From the NCBI GenBank assembly GCA_016946835.1, contig JACVTC010000056.1:527501-591500 (forward strand): a stretch of DNA of 64,000 nucleotides, read 5' to 3'. Below are positions 21,964 through 34,742 of this stretch, in pieces. This DNA comes from Neocallimastix lanati (nom. inval.) (lineage: Eukaryota > Neocallimastigomycota > Neocallimastigomycetes > Neocallimastigales > Neocallimastigaceae). The position numbers and the translations under genes are program-made. Under the pieces are notes generated by a model. That model saw only the letters and a list, made by a program, of their open reading frames with translations. It was not told the DNA's origin and made no database searches. Each line of letters opens with the position of its first letter. Position 1 is the stretch's first letter.

Positions 21964-22233
21964 TTATTATTATAAAAAAAAAAACATTTTTATAAAATTA
22001 AAATTTAAAGTAATATAATAAATTTTATTTTTGATTTTTGTAATAATTAAAGAATATTTAAAAAAAAAAGTCTATTAGTATGTTCATTTGATGATATTTA
22101 ACTCAACTCGATAATTAATAAAAAAAAACTTTAATTAAATAAAAAATAAAAAAAAAAAATTAATGATACTTTTTCTAGTTATATGTATCATCTATTAAAC
22201 ATTTTAATTTTTTTTTTTCTCTTTTCTCTTTTT

Positions 22234-22279
<46 letters not shown>

Positions 22280-22745
22280 AAAATACAAAATTTATAATTT
22301 ATATGTATTGACTTTTAATAAATAAATTAATTAATTAAAATATTTTAGTTTTTATTTTATTTTATTTTATTTTATTTTTTTTAAAAAAAAAAAAAAGTTA
22401 ATGAGACAATTTTAATACTTAAAAGTTCGACTTTCAACAAATTCTTAATTTTTATTTATTTTTAATTTTTGTTAACATATTTTTTTTTTTTTAAAAAAAA
22501 ATTTTTTGATATAAAAAATTATAAATATAATATATAATATATTATTACTAAATAAATATATTATATATTAAATAAAAAGAAAAGTGTGTGTTATTGAATT
22601 ACTGAATTATTCAATAAATCTATTTATATATTTATTTTATATATAAATAATAATAATAATAATAATAATAATAATTAAAAAATAATAACAAAAAGGATTA
22701 ATAATTTCAGTATATAAAAAAAAAAAGAACGAAAACTATTAAAAA

Positions 22746-23200
22746 ATGGCAAATATTGATAATTCAAATAATTTTTTTATTAAACCACCAAAGTTTTCAT
22801 GGTTAGAATTTTCATATTCTCAAGAAATATTGAATGATATCAATTCACTTAAAAATCAAGATTTGAAGCCTAGTAATAATAAAAACCAGCCCACCAACAA
22901 TACTTTTAAAAATTTTAATGAAATTAAAACGGAATCAAGAAGTCAAAGCTTTATTGAGCTTACAAAGTTATTAACGGATGATTGTCAATATGGTATTTTA
23001 GATGAATATGCTGGAACAAAAGAAGAAAGGGAAAAAGAAAAACATGAAAAAGAAATAAAGCAACAAAAAAAGATGGAAGAAGAAAAAGAGGAAAAAGAAT
23101 TTGAAGAAAAAATTAACAATGGTAATGAAATTAATGCTAATTAATACTACATAACACTTTCATTAATTTAATAATATTTTTTTTTTTATTTTTTCTTTTC

Positions 23201-23260
<60 letters not shown>

Positions 23261-23664
23261 TAATTAATTAAAAAAATTATTAAAATTTATTGTAAAAAAA
23301 AAATAAATATTATTGAAAAAATAATATTTATTAACAATATATAAAAATTATTAAAAATATATATATATATATACAATATATATACAATATATATTATTTA
23401 TATTTTTAAAATATATATGAAATACTTAATCATAAAGAATATGTGTTTGTTGAAAAAAATGTTCCAGGAATTACCCCGGAAGAATTTAATAGAATGCTAA
23501 TGAAAGAAAAGGAAAAAAAGGAAGAAATGGTTCAATCCAATTCATTAGAAAAAATAGATTTAAATCTTATTGAAAAAAAAAATTTCAGTCGTTTTCCATT
23601 TTCTGCTCCAGTGAAATCAAATAGAGATGATAACTTTAAAAATATTGGTATTTTGTTTTACAAG

Positions 23665-23728
<64 letters not shown>

Positions 23729-24085
23729 TATTTAACATTTTTACTACATTTTCTTTTATACTATATAATTATAATCTATGTAATTATGATTATGATTAAA
23801 AAAAAAATAAAATGAAAAAAAAATAATAATAATAATAATAATAATAATTTAATAATATAAATATAAAATAAGCAATAATAATTATAAAATAATAACGACA
23901 ATAATAATGACAAAAATAAAATATTAATATAATAGTATTACAATAATATAAATACTAATAGCAATAATATCATAGAATAATTTATAATATTTAATATAGA
24001 AAATTATATTGATGATAAACAAAAATATATAAAAAAAAATATATATATATATATATATTTTTTTTTTTTTGATGTAATTTACAAT

Positions 24086-24120
<35 letters not shown>

Positions 24121-25245
24121 TTTTTTTTTCTATAATAATAAATATTAATACATATTATTAATATATAATTTATATATGAACTGGAAAATTTATAATAATA
24201 ATAATAATGATAAATTAAAAAGAAAAATTTAATAGAAGAGGTAGTTTTGATCAAAATATTATTCATATTAATGGTCCAGAACCAAATAATACTTCCAATA
24301 TGAGAAGTATCATTAAACCCTTAAATGATGTTTCAATTTTAAGTAATAATAATATTGCAACGATTGAGATAAAAACCCCTCTACCTAAAGAAAATAGCTC
24401 TGATCTTTTTAAGGCGTTTTTAAAAGGAGATTATGATCCTTCCAAAGGAGATGAAAATACCAATACTAAGCCTTTGAAAAAAGAAGAAGAAGTGGAAGAG
24501 GACAGTGAATTTTTTGAAAATAGAAATAAATTAGAAAAATTCAAGACGAGCGAATCCAGTACATCCTTAAACGTTTTATTAGAAAGTATTAATATTAAAT
24601 GTAGTGCGGAAAGTCTTTCAAGAAATGATTCCTTGGAATCCTTAGAATCTGTTGACTTTGATAATACGAAAAAAGATCCAAGAGAGAATGATAATGATAA
24701 CTCCTGGATTTCCAATATTTCCAAATCTTTTCAATCATGGCTAAATCAGAAAAATGATTATGATTTAAATTATTTCACTCGAACCGATAAGGATGGAAAT
24801 ATTCAAATTTTGTCGGTGAGTTCGATTATGCAATTGTATGGTATTGATTTTGATCAAGCCATTAATATTCACGAATATGTCACGGCGAAGATACCAAAAT
24901 TCCCACAAAATATCACAGGATATACCAAATATATTGAAAAACTTAATAGTAAAAATGCTAGTCCAAAGGAAACGAGAATCCTCGAGCTTGTCCATCGACA
25001 CCGTGGTTTAAAACCTATTATCTCAGGAGACCTTGCTCGTCAACTTCAAAATCAACTTCCCGATAATTTACGTTCAAAACGTAAATGGACCATGCAATTT
25101 TCATTAAATTCTTTGGATAATAACAGCGATTCCTCTAAAGATATACTGAATCTAAGTCAATTATTATATGCCTCGAATAATCATGGACCATGTCTCATTA
25201 TTATTCAAGATGATAATAACTATGTAAATATATTTAAAAACAAAA

Positions 25246-25285
<40 letters not shown>

Positions 25286-25488
25286 AATTTTATAATTATA
25301 TAGATAAAATTTTTATTCTTAATTTTTTATTAAATCAAAGTTTTTTAATTTTTTTTCTTTTTAAATGATAAAACTCATATATATATATATATATATATAT
25401 TGAACATAATTATATAGGTATTTGGTGCATTTATTAATGAAGAATTACGTAATGATATAAATAATTGTTATGGAACAAAGGAATGGTA

Positions 25489-25522
<34 letters not shown>

Positions 25523-26273
25523 CTATATATGTATATATATAGTTTTATTACTATAGTTTTAATGAATTTAATAAATATTATTTATTTTTATATAAATATA
25601 TATATATACATATTGTCTTACTATTACTAATGATATGATTATTATTTCTAACTAATATTAAAAAATTATTATGACATAAAAAGCTTCATATGGAAATATC
25701 AAAATTCGAATTTAGAAATTTTCAGGCCAGTAGAAGAATGTAATGATTTAATATATAGTAATGCAGAATTTTTATCTATTGGTGGAAAGTATGTTATAAT
25801 TTCTATAATTATTATTAATATCTATATTTATTTATTTATTATTATTATTATTTTATAATATATATATATACATATTTTTTTTATATTATTTCATCATAAT
25901 TAATTAACTTTTTTTTTTTTTAATATTTTTCTCAATATCATTTAACAGTAATGATGGTCAATTTGCTTTATATCTTGATAAACGTAAATAAAAATATATA
26001 ATGATAGTTTATACAAAAAAAAATTTTTTTTTTCTTTTTTTTTTTTGTACAAATAGTTTGAGTTTTATTAATTAATATAATAATTCATAATATATAAAAT
26101 TTTATTCAATTTTCCCTTTTTTTTTTTTTTTTTTTTTCTCTCTCTCTCTCTTTCTTTAATAATTAGGTCTGAAAAACGGTCACTCTTATCGTAATAAAAC
26201 TTTCAAAAGTAAAATATTATCATCCTTTAATGATTTCTATATTTCAGAATTAGAATTATGGACTTTTAATTAA
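22746..26273 (+). CDS. TLDc-domain protein (OXR1 family)
   Basis: Seven GT-AG exons: 22746-23121, 23438-23647, 24223-25223, 25418-25485, 25684-25788, 25949-25983 and 26167-26273; they sum to 633 codons plus stop. The N-terminal two thirds are low-complexity, Glu/Lys/Asn/Ser-rich, with VPGITPEEFNRM at about residue 135, similar to the post-LysM segment of OXR1 proteins. The C-terminal 150 residues form a complete TLDc domain: LLYASNNHGPCLIIIQDDN, VFGAFINEEL, CYGTKECFIWKY, FLSIGGNNDGQFALYLDK, NGHSYRNKTF and ISELELWTFN. OXR1/TLDc proteins protect against oxidative stress and, in yeast and animals, bind and help disassemble the V-ATPase; a V-ATPase role is plausible in an anaerobe but is inferred. 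The domain is split by three short introns, and exon 6 is only 35 nt. The last exon has a decayed copy at about 27360. Confidence 0.9.
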
Positions 26274-26734
26274 AATAAAAAATTATATAATAATATAGAT
26301 ATATAAAACATTTTTGATTTATTTTTTTTTTTTTTTTTGTTTTATATTATATTATTTTATTTTATCCTTATTTTTTTTTTTATTACATATATACATATAT
26401 GTATATGTTTTATGTTATATAATTTAGTATTTTAATATTTATAATTATTAAATATTAAACCATGTTTAAAAATTCTTTTCTTTTTTTTTTTTTTTTTTAT
26501 TTGTAATAAATTTTTTTTTTTATTTTTTTAAAAATATATATAATAAATAAAATATAATATAAAAATACTACTAAAAGATGAAAATCTCTTTAAAAATCAA
26601 TAAAAAAGAAATTATAGTTATTATAACAGAATAGAAAAAAGAAAAATTTTAATAAAAAAAATTTTTTTTTTTTTTTCAAATTATTAAATAAATAAAATAA
26701 ATAAATAAATAAATAAATAATAAAATAAAAAAGT

Positions 26735-26945
26735 ATATTATAAGTTCCCTGTTCATTTGTTAATTAAGTTATATTTATTAAAAATTATAATTAAGACAAA
26801 ATAATTTATTTGATGAATGATATTGATAATTAAGGATAAGAAGATTTACCATAAATAATGAGGATCAGGAAGAACTAAATTCTTCATTATGTGTTTTGAT
26901 AGATACTGAAGAATATAAAAAATATTTTATTATGAGGTCAAATAT
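26735..26945 (+). pseudogene. Decayed copy of the RSPH9 first exon
   Basis: The segment from 26815 (gaatgatattgataattaagg) aligns base by base with the start of RSPH9 at about 28583 (ggatgatattgattatttaag). Shared strings include ggatttaccataaat-like sequence, atgaggatc, ttcattatgtgttttga and gaatataaaaa. The upstream flank also matches: agttccctgttcattt here and agttccctatatttcattc at RSPH9. By eye it is about three quarters identical, with frame-breaking changes and in-frame stops. It has no downstream exons, so only the 5' portion was copied. Confidence 0.85.
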
Positions 26946-27357
26946 TAATAAAATGAAAAACTATTATTAAAATAAAAAAAAAAATTATTAAAAATTAATA
27001 TAAATTTTTTGTATATAAATAATTAGAATTTAAAGTTTAAATAAGTTTATAGAATTATATTTTATTTACATATTCAATAATTCATATCATGTTAAAATAG
27101 TGAATAGATACTAATATTATTATTATTATTTTTTAGTATTTTATTTTAAATATTAAAATATAGATAATTATTTATGTATTTAATTTATAATAAACTGATT
27201 GAAAAATATATTAAAGTAAATTAATGAAGAAAAATGTAATAGGAGTAGTGATTAGAGAATAATTATGATAGTTTTAATATAATTTTTCTATTAAAAATAA
27301 AAATATTTATAATTCATTCAAGTATTTTTATCTCATGATATATATAATATATATAAT

Positions 27358-27470
27358 AAGGATTGAAAAACGGTCACTCTTATTATAATAAAAACGTTTT
27401 AAAAATATAATAATATTATTATCCTTTGATGATTTTTTATATTTCAAAATTACGGACTTACTTATGTATT
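27358..27470 (+). pseudogene. Decayed copy of the last TLDc exon
   Basis: The string gattgaaaaacggtcactct (from 27361) matches ctgaaaaacggtcactct of TLDc exon 7 (26168). The similarity continues through atcctttgatgatttt and atttcaaaattacggactt, against atcctttaatgatttctat and atttcagaattagaattatgg. It has small indels and stops and no other TLDc exons. It lies downstream of the RSPH9 relic, giving the order TLDc, relic RSPH9, relic TLDc, RSPH9. Confidence 0.9.
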
Positions 27471-27893
27471 ATATTATTATTTATATAAACTTATTATAAA
27501 TTTTCTTTTTATTAACTATAATTGTAAAATATTTTTTAGCATTAATATATATACATAATATTCAAAAAATATCCTTTTTTTTTTTTTATGATATAAATTT
27601 TTTATTATTAATATTTACTTTTATATTTTTTTTTTATTAATATTAATATTATATATTTTTATTGAACTTTTTTATATTTTTTATACATATCATAAATAAA
27701 ATTATGAAATAAAGCATTTAATAGTACCATCATAAATATTTAAAGAGGAAAAATAAAATAAAAAAATTTTTTTTCTTTTTTTTTTTTACAAAACAATAAA
27801 ATAAAATAAAAAATTTTTTTTTTTTTATTTTTCAACACTTTATTTTATCATGGTTATTAAAACTCAGAATACACTAAAATAAAATAAAATAAA

Positions 27894-27926
<33 letters not shown>

Positions 27927-28571
27927 AAAAAAAGAAAAAAAAATTTTTTTCTGGATTTTTATATAAGAATTAAAATTTTTTGAAGTCACTTTCGTTTATA
28001 ATTTTAATTTTATAATCCATTTTGAATAAGAATTTTTATTTTATTTTATTTTATTTTATTTTATTTTATTTATATATAATCTAAATTAATAATATATTTT
28101 ACAATATTTTTTTTTTTTTTTTTTTTGATTTTTTTTTTATTTTATTATATTTTATATAATTTTTTTTTTTATAAATTTTTTTTTTTATAATTTTTTTTTT
28201 TTTTTTTTTTTTTTTTGGTTTTTATTTATTTTTAAACTTTTACAATTTTTTAATTTATAAACATTTTTTTTTTTGTACGTATAATTAATTAAAATAATAA
28301 GGGAAAAAAAAAATTCCTTTGAAGATTATAGAGAGAAAAAAATTAATTGACAATTAAAAAACAAAATAGAAAAAAAGAAAAAAAATTTTAATATAAAAAA
28401 ATTTTATTTCCAAATTATTAGAAAAAAAAAAAAATTATAAAACAAAAAAAAAAAGGTTATTATTAGTTCCCTATATTTCATTCATTTATCTTTTCTTTTC
28501 TTATTTTTTTTTTCCTCTTTAATAAAATTATACATATATATATATTAAAAAAAGGATAAAATTAAGGCAAA

Positions 28572-29861
28572 ATGTTTCTGATGGATGATATTGATTATTT
28601 AAGTATGGGAGGATTTACCATAAATTATGAGGATCGTGCAGGATTAAATTGTTCATTACGTATTTTGAAAGATGCGGAAAAATATAAAAATGTTTCATTA
28701 TGGGGTCGTATTATAGGTGTTCAGAAAGATTATTTTATTGCCCAATGTTGGAATGATGACATTTTTGATAGAAAATATTTCTATAGGTATTAAAACATTT
28801 TTATTTTTATTTTTATTTTTTTTTTTATTTTATATGTCATCTAAATAATAATTTATCTCTCATCTCTATATATAATTATGGGTATATTTGTTTGTCCTTT
28901 TTTATCTAATATCTATTCCTTTTTTTTTTTTTTTTTAAGTTTTCTTTAAAATTTAATTAAAAAAATCAAATCAATATGTATAAAAATTGAAATAATTATT
29001 TGAATCATATTTTTATTAGAATGGATATAACATATACATATATATATATATAATTAGTAATATTTTAATAATATTTTACAATATTATAATATAAGAGATA
29101 ATAATATGATTCGGAAAAAAAAAAGAAAAATAAAATAAAAATAATTAAATATATATATATATATATATTATTTTTTATTATTATGCTAAAAAAAAATATA
29201 TATATATAAATATTAATACATATATCTCTATCTCTATATATATCTATATATCTATATATATAAACATTTTATTTTTTTTTTTTTTTTTTTTTTTTATATT
29301 TATTTATTAATTTATTTATCATCATTTTTTTTTAATAAATAAATTAAATAAAAAAAAAAAAAATAGTACTGATACTATTACTTGGCTTCAACTTCCAGAA
29401 ATCACAGATGAAGAATTGAAAGATATTTCCGAAATTTATTCAAGATTTATTGGTGATCCATCTTATGAATATCAATTACAAAATCAAACTCCTCAAAGTA
29501 ATAAAACCTATTTTAGAAAAAAAAAAAAATAAAAATAAAAATAAAAATTATTAATATTAATATATATATATCTTAATCTTTATTTCTTATCATTATTATT
29601 ATATTTTAATTTTTATTATAAAGTTTAATATTAAAAAAAAAATATTAATATTATTTTTTTTTTATTTGCTATTATATATATAAATATATAAATTAAAACT
29701 GTTCATATTTTTTTTATCATGAATTAAAATAAAATAAAATAAAAAAAAAAAAAAAAAATCAAATCAAATCAAATCAAATTATTTTGAAATATCAAAAGAT
29801 AACCAGCAAATTTTAGAAGATGAAGTAAAATAAAATAATAATACTAATACTCATAATACTC

Positions 29862-29933
<72 letters not shown>

Positions 29934-30790
29934 GAAAGTTATTTAAATTTTATTAAACTATTTCAAAATTATAAAATAATTATTATAATACAATGTATTT
30001 ATATATTAAATCTATAATATAGTATAAAATAATTAATTTTTTTTTTTTCCTTTATAATAATTTTCATATTACAAAATAATAACATATTTGATAGAATGCT
30101 CAAGAAAAAGAACCAATTAATGAGGAAAAAAGACTTTCTGGAGTTATAAAAATGATAAATTATGATGTTGAAATTGTTCCTAGAGGTGCCTATTATCAAG
30201 ACAGATTAAGAAATATTCTTTCTAATGAAAAATTTAAAGGTAAATTTTTAAATGAATATTTATTTTATTTTATGCATTAATATTAATATTATTATTATTA
30301 TTATCATTTAGTATTTATATATAATTATTATTATCATTATTATTATTGTTAAAGTTAATAAATAATTGATTTAATTATTATTAATAATTAATAAAAAAAA
30401 AAAATTTTTTTTTTTTTTCCATTTTTTCTGATATATTAATAATTTTAATTGGGGGTTGGGGTATTCATAGGATTAACTGAAAAAGATATGATTGATCTTG
30501 CCTCCTATTTCCACTTCAGATCAGGATTTAAATTATCTCTTGAAACGGTTGAAGATAGAATTAGTATTGATCAATCGATAGATATCTTTGACAACATAGA
30601 AAAGGATAAACCTGATGGTATATGGTCTCTTCAAGTCGAAAAGGGTGGTTCCACCATCACCTTAAGAAGTTTATTATGGCCAGGTTACTTCTTTTTCCAT
30701 GCTCCAAAAACTGAAATGAGACAATGTAAATATGGATCGATGTATAATGGCTATGGTATAAAAAATGTTAATCTTGGAATTATGCTTTAG
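28572..30790 (+). CDS. RSPH9: Radial spoke head protein 9 homolog
   Basis: Five exons: 28572-28786, 29367-29497, 29799-29824, 30095-30239 and 30471-30790; they sum to 278 residues, against 276 for human RSPH9. Conserved strings are VSLWGRIIGVQKDYFIAQ, RFIGDPSYEY, EEKRLSGVIKMI, VEIVPRGAYY, LASYFHFRSG, GIWSLQVEKG, TLRSLLWPGYFFFHAP and the C-terminal KNVNLGIML. RSPH9 is a head component of the axonemal radial spoke, which passes signals between the central pair and the dynein arms. Its presence implies a motile 9+2 flagellum, as in zoospores. Exon 3 is only 26 nt (NNQQILEDE) and lies next to AT-rich low-complexity sequence. The start ATG is preceded by attaaggcaaa. The 5' part of the gene has a decayed upstream copy at 26.7-26.9 kb. 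Confidence 0.95.
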
Positions 30791-31599
30791 AGAAGGAAAA
30801 AAAATAATAATAATATAAAATAAAAAAAAAAATTTTTTTTTAAAAAAAAAAAAAATAAAAAAAAAAAAAAATAGAAATAAATTACAAATATATATATAGA
30901 TAGAAAAAAAATACATACAATAAATACATATATACATAAATTTTTAAATAATATATTTCATTATTGTTAGTAATTTTTGTTTTTTTTTTTTTTTTGTTTA
31001 ATTTCATTATTGTTAGTAATTTTTTTTTTTAAAATACTTTCTTTTCAATTAAAATATACATATACATACATATACAAATTTATGTTATTTTATTTTTCAA
31101 TTTAAATTTATTAAATACCAAAAAGTTTTCAAAATAATAAAATAAAATAAAATAAAATAAAATATATAATATGTAATAAAAAAAAAAAAAAAAAAAAAAA
31201 AAGAATAAAATAATATAATAATAATAATTTTTGAAATGTAATAATACAAAGAAATTTCTCAATAAATAAATAAAATGAATATTTTTTTAAATAGATCCAA
31301 TTAAATAAACATTAAATAAAAAAAAAATATATATATATATATATATAAATTAGTGGTTTTGGTTACGTTAACATTAATTTAAAAAAAAAAAATTGCATTA
31401 ATTTATTATCTTTGATAATTATAAAAATTTTTTATTATTATTATTTTTTTTTTTTTTATTTTTGTAGTCATTTTCTATTGATCGAATGGACTTAACTATA
31501 AAAAAAAAATTATATAAAAAAAAATAATAATAATAGTAATAATAATAATTTATGAAAAAAAAAATCATATCGATAATAGAATTTCTAAATAACATAGAA
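30791..31599. other. AT-rich intergenic region
   Basis: Nothing coding is seen. A 25-base string (tttcattattgttagtaat plus flanking T run) occurs twice at 30956-31022, flanking a poly(T) tract. The rest is A/T homopolymer and (TA)n. Confidence 0.75.
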
Positions 31600-32930
31600 T
31601 TATATAAGTCCGGGAACAATTTGGATTTCGTAACCCAAGAAGAGTTGTATATGTCACTACCACTATAGTTAAGAATTATATGTTAAAAGGGTAAATTTGA
31701 AAATAAAGAAAACGTATCTTGCTTTTTAGAACGGTGTTCGTCAAAGTTTTGTACCATGCCCTCTCACCAATTTTATTTTGTTTTAACTTGTTCATTGATG
31801 ATATCTTTAATAAATATGATAACTATAGAATATCGAATGGAGATAAACGCTGGTATGGAGAGGAAACGCTTGCTATGAAGGTCTCTCTTTTGTAGATGAC
31901 CTTGTGTTATGTACTCCACTCCAACCAACAAAAATATATCAACTTAGGAAATTGTTAAAAAAAATATAAATTAGTCAGTTAAGTGGATTAGAAATAATGG
32001 AAAAAAATACAATTTGGTATCAATAAAATGCTCTAAGTTTAGTAGTACGAAAGGGAGGGGAAGTTTCCAAATTACTTAATAAAAAAAAAAAAAAAGATCC
32101 TTACCTTTTTTATCTTTCAAAACAAAAGAGTTAACTTAAATGAATTGTTATACCTGCCGAGGTATACCTTTTTTTTTTTTTCAAATGATTTAGAACTGAA
32201 ATCTATCGTACAGAGAATGAATAGAAAAGAGTAAAGTTTGAAAAATCATTTTATTCCATTAAAGGATTTCGTATGAATCCTTCTATTCCTATCCCCTTAT
32301 AAACGAATGTTATTTCCTGCTATAGTAGTTGGCCAAGTTTGATATTATTTACCTCTACTTGGATTTAACAAAGAAAGAACGAGAACTTCACCAACTCTAG
32401 TTAGTACAGGATTATACTGAATCAAAGAATTTTCCAATGCAAATAGTTTTGCATCTCTTTATTGTGTTTCTAAAGAACCTAATATTTCTCCTCTGTCGGC
32501 GAAATGTGTGATTGATTGCTCAGGTGAGATGCTTTAAAAAAAATGAAAAAACTCGAATTATATTATCTCTGTTTGACTTAGAGAGATATCGTGTTATAGA
32601 TGTCATGCATGAGATAAAGAAAATAAAAAATTTTTAGCATACAAATTAGATAAATTTCCATCAAAAAAAAAAGTAAATGTAAACTTTTACTGGGATAAAA
32701 GATACAGCAAGAAAATCGAATCAATGGTAAGGCTTATATGAAAGAATAAATTTGAGAAGAAAAAAAAAAAAAACTAAGAGACTACTCAATTCAATTTAAA
32801 AATTCAACTCAACTATAAGTATCCTGACTATAGCATTAGTTTTCCGATAGATACTTTTGTACCAAATGTGGCTATATAAATTTCGATATTCATGTTTGCC
32901 AAACAGTAGACAAACACTTTTAATAAATAA
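31600..32930 (+). mobile_element. Non-LTR retrotransposon (LINE) fossil, partial
   Basis: The block is more GC-rich and compositionally complex than its surroundings. On the + strand it shows reverse-transcriptase landmarks in the right order: EQFGFRNPRR (31618 on), GVRQ then CPLSPILF (about 31735-31780), DDIFNKYDNYRISNGDKR (31798 on), a FADD-box relic LFVDDLVLC (about 31888), and a thumb-like section around 32270-32480. A terminal Cys/His motif CTKCGYINFDIHVC follows at about 32860. The palm segment between FGFR and GVRQ is mostly missing. Many stops and frameshifts interrupt it, so it is long dead. No endonuclease domain was seen, so the copy is 5'-truncated, as is usual for LINEs. The clade was not determined. 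Confidence 0.85.
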
Positions 32931-33550
32931 CTTTTTTTAAAATTAGTTTATTGAAAGTTATCATATTATATTTTCCAAAAATAATTAATCATAACAACTC
33001 TATTTTTCAATTAATACAAAATTACCATTATTTATTTTATTTTTTTTTAATCCATTATATTTTAAATATTAATCAAATTCATTAAAATTAAAAACATTTT
33101 ACACTTAGGTATAATTCATGAATTGGGTATGTAAAATTTTTACAATTATTTTTATTTATTTATTAAAAATATGTCAAAATATAAATTTCAAATATATTGT
33201 TATATTTCATGATATTTTTTTATACTTTTATAATTTATATTTAATGTATCAATTAATTAAATTAAATGTATATATATACTTTTCTATATTTTATTCTATA
33301 ATTATGTAATTTATTATAAATATAAGTAAATGTATTATATATATATAAAAAAAAAATTAATAATAACTTTAATAAAAAAAAAAAAAAAAAAAAAAAAACA
33401 TATGTTAAAAATCATATATCTTTTATAATATTTTTGACAAAATATTATGATTATCAATTCAATTAACTAAGTTATAAATAAAATTTATAATTTATCAATA
33501 TACAATATACGTAAATATCTAATAATAATAAAAATATTTAAAATAAATTA

Positions 33551-33760
33551 TGAAAAAAAATACAGAATTATTCTATAAAGATATAAATAGTAATTGTAAT
33601 CCAGATATATTATTACAAATAGCAAAAAAAAAAAGGCATTTTTTTTATATGAACCTTTATTTTTTAATCATAAATTAAAATATCATGAAAATATAATTGA
33701 AATTATTGTATTAGCTGAACATTTTTTTATTGATATTAAATAGAAAACAATATCAAAAAT
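33551..33760 (+). pseudogene. Decayed coding fragment, family unknown
   Basis: From 33551 the sequence reads MKKNTELFYKDINSNC then NPDILLQIAKKK. After a frame change it reads EPLFFNHKLKYHENIIEI and VLAEHFFIDIK. The codon-like complexity and the readable second part suggest a once-coding exon, but an A-run frameshift and a stop end it. I cannot name the family. Confidence 0.4.
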
Positions 33761-33970
33761 TTAAAGAATTATCATCAATAAAAATATATAATATATATCC
33801 ATTTAGGAACAACCCTTAAAATATCTATAAATTACTTATCATAAATAAATTATTTAATTGAACAATTAATGATAGAAAAAGATGAAAACTTTTCATTTCA
33901 TAATATGATGATTATCTATTACCCACAATCTTTCACATAATTTTTTAAAATCTATATTATATAGTTTTTC

Positions 33971-34001
<31 letters not shown>

Positions 34002-34567
34002 AAAAAAAATTATTAATAAATAATTTTATTATCATCACTATAAAAAATATTTGATATTATTAACTATTAAAAAAAAATAATAATAATAATAACAGTAATT
34101 TATTTTTTAGGTATACCATATAAAAAAATAAATATACATACATACATAAATATATATGTCTTTTTTTTTTTTTTTTTGTTAAATATGTAAATATGTTGAA
34201 GCTTAATTTATTAATTCCTATGTATTTATTATCACTATAAATATTATTAACTATTAAAATTAAAAAAAAGTTTTTTTTTTTTTTTTTTAGTATGTATGTA
34301 TATAAAAATAAGTTTCTTATATTTATTTATAATATATATATAATCAAGTGAATATAATATATTTCATATATATATATATTTAATAGATATAATTTATTTC
34401 ATATACTCTTTTTTCTAATAAAAAAAAATTTTTTTTTTTATTATAAAGGTATATGATAATAATAATAATGAGTAATCTTTTTTTAATTTTTGTTATTTTT
34501 TTGTTTAATTGTTTTTTTTACTAAATAATTTTTTTGATGTTTTTTTTTTTTTTTTTTTATTTTTTCT

Positions 34568-34645
34568 GTAAATACAATTCCATAAACAAGGTAATCCCCA
34601 GTAATTCATGAATTCCTCCCAGTAGCCATATCCATAACAATTTTT
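34568..34645. other. Orphan 75-bp complex segment
   Basis: A short island between two poly(T) runs with clearly higher GC than its flanks. It includes a 12-bp palindrome (aattcatgaatt, about 34600) flanked by ccccagt on one side and cctcccagtag on the other. On the - strand one frame is open and hydrophobic (GGIHELLGITLF), but nothing supports a gene. It could be an exon relic, a tiny inserted fragment or a small RNA. Confidence 0.3.
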
Positions 34646-34742
34646 TTTTTTTTTTTTTTTTTTTTTTGTAATTTGATTTATATATGAATATATATATATA
34701 TATTATTAATTTTTATATAGATTTTTTTATATAAATTCTTGT

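Larger units (their letters stand above)
18571..22745. other. AT-rich intergenic region with repeats
   Basis: The first 100 bases upstream of the SMC1 ATG are pyrimidine-rich (ctttt units). The region has a (TTTA/TCTA) array at 19578-19812, a perfect hairpin at 21417-21447, a short ACT-repeat patch at 21610-21690, (TAA)n at 21906-21960 and 22642-22675, and poly(T) of about 40 bases at 22240-22278. A possible tiny two-exon ORF at 20901-21045 is listed separately. No other coding sequence was recognised. Confidence 0.7.
26274..28571. other. Intergenic region containing decayed duplicate exons
   Basis: Between the TLDc gene and RSPH9 this stretch is mostly A/T homopolymer. It contains two recognisable gene relics (26735-26945 and 27358-27470). 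From 27.7 to 28.5 kb it is poly(T)/poly(A) with TTTTA units, ending in the RSPH9 5' flank. Confidence 0.8.
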
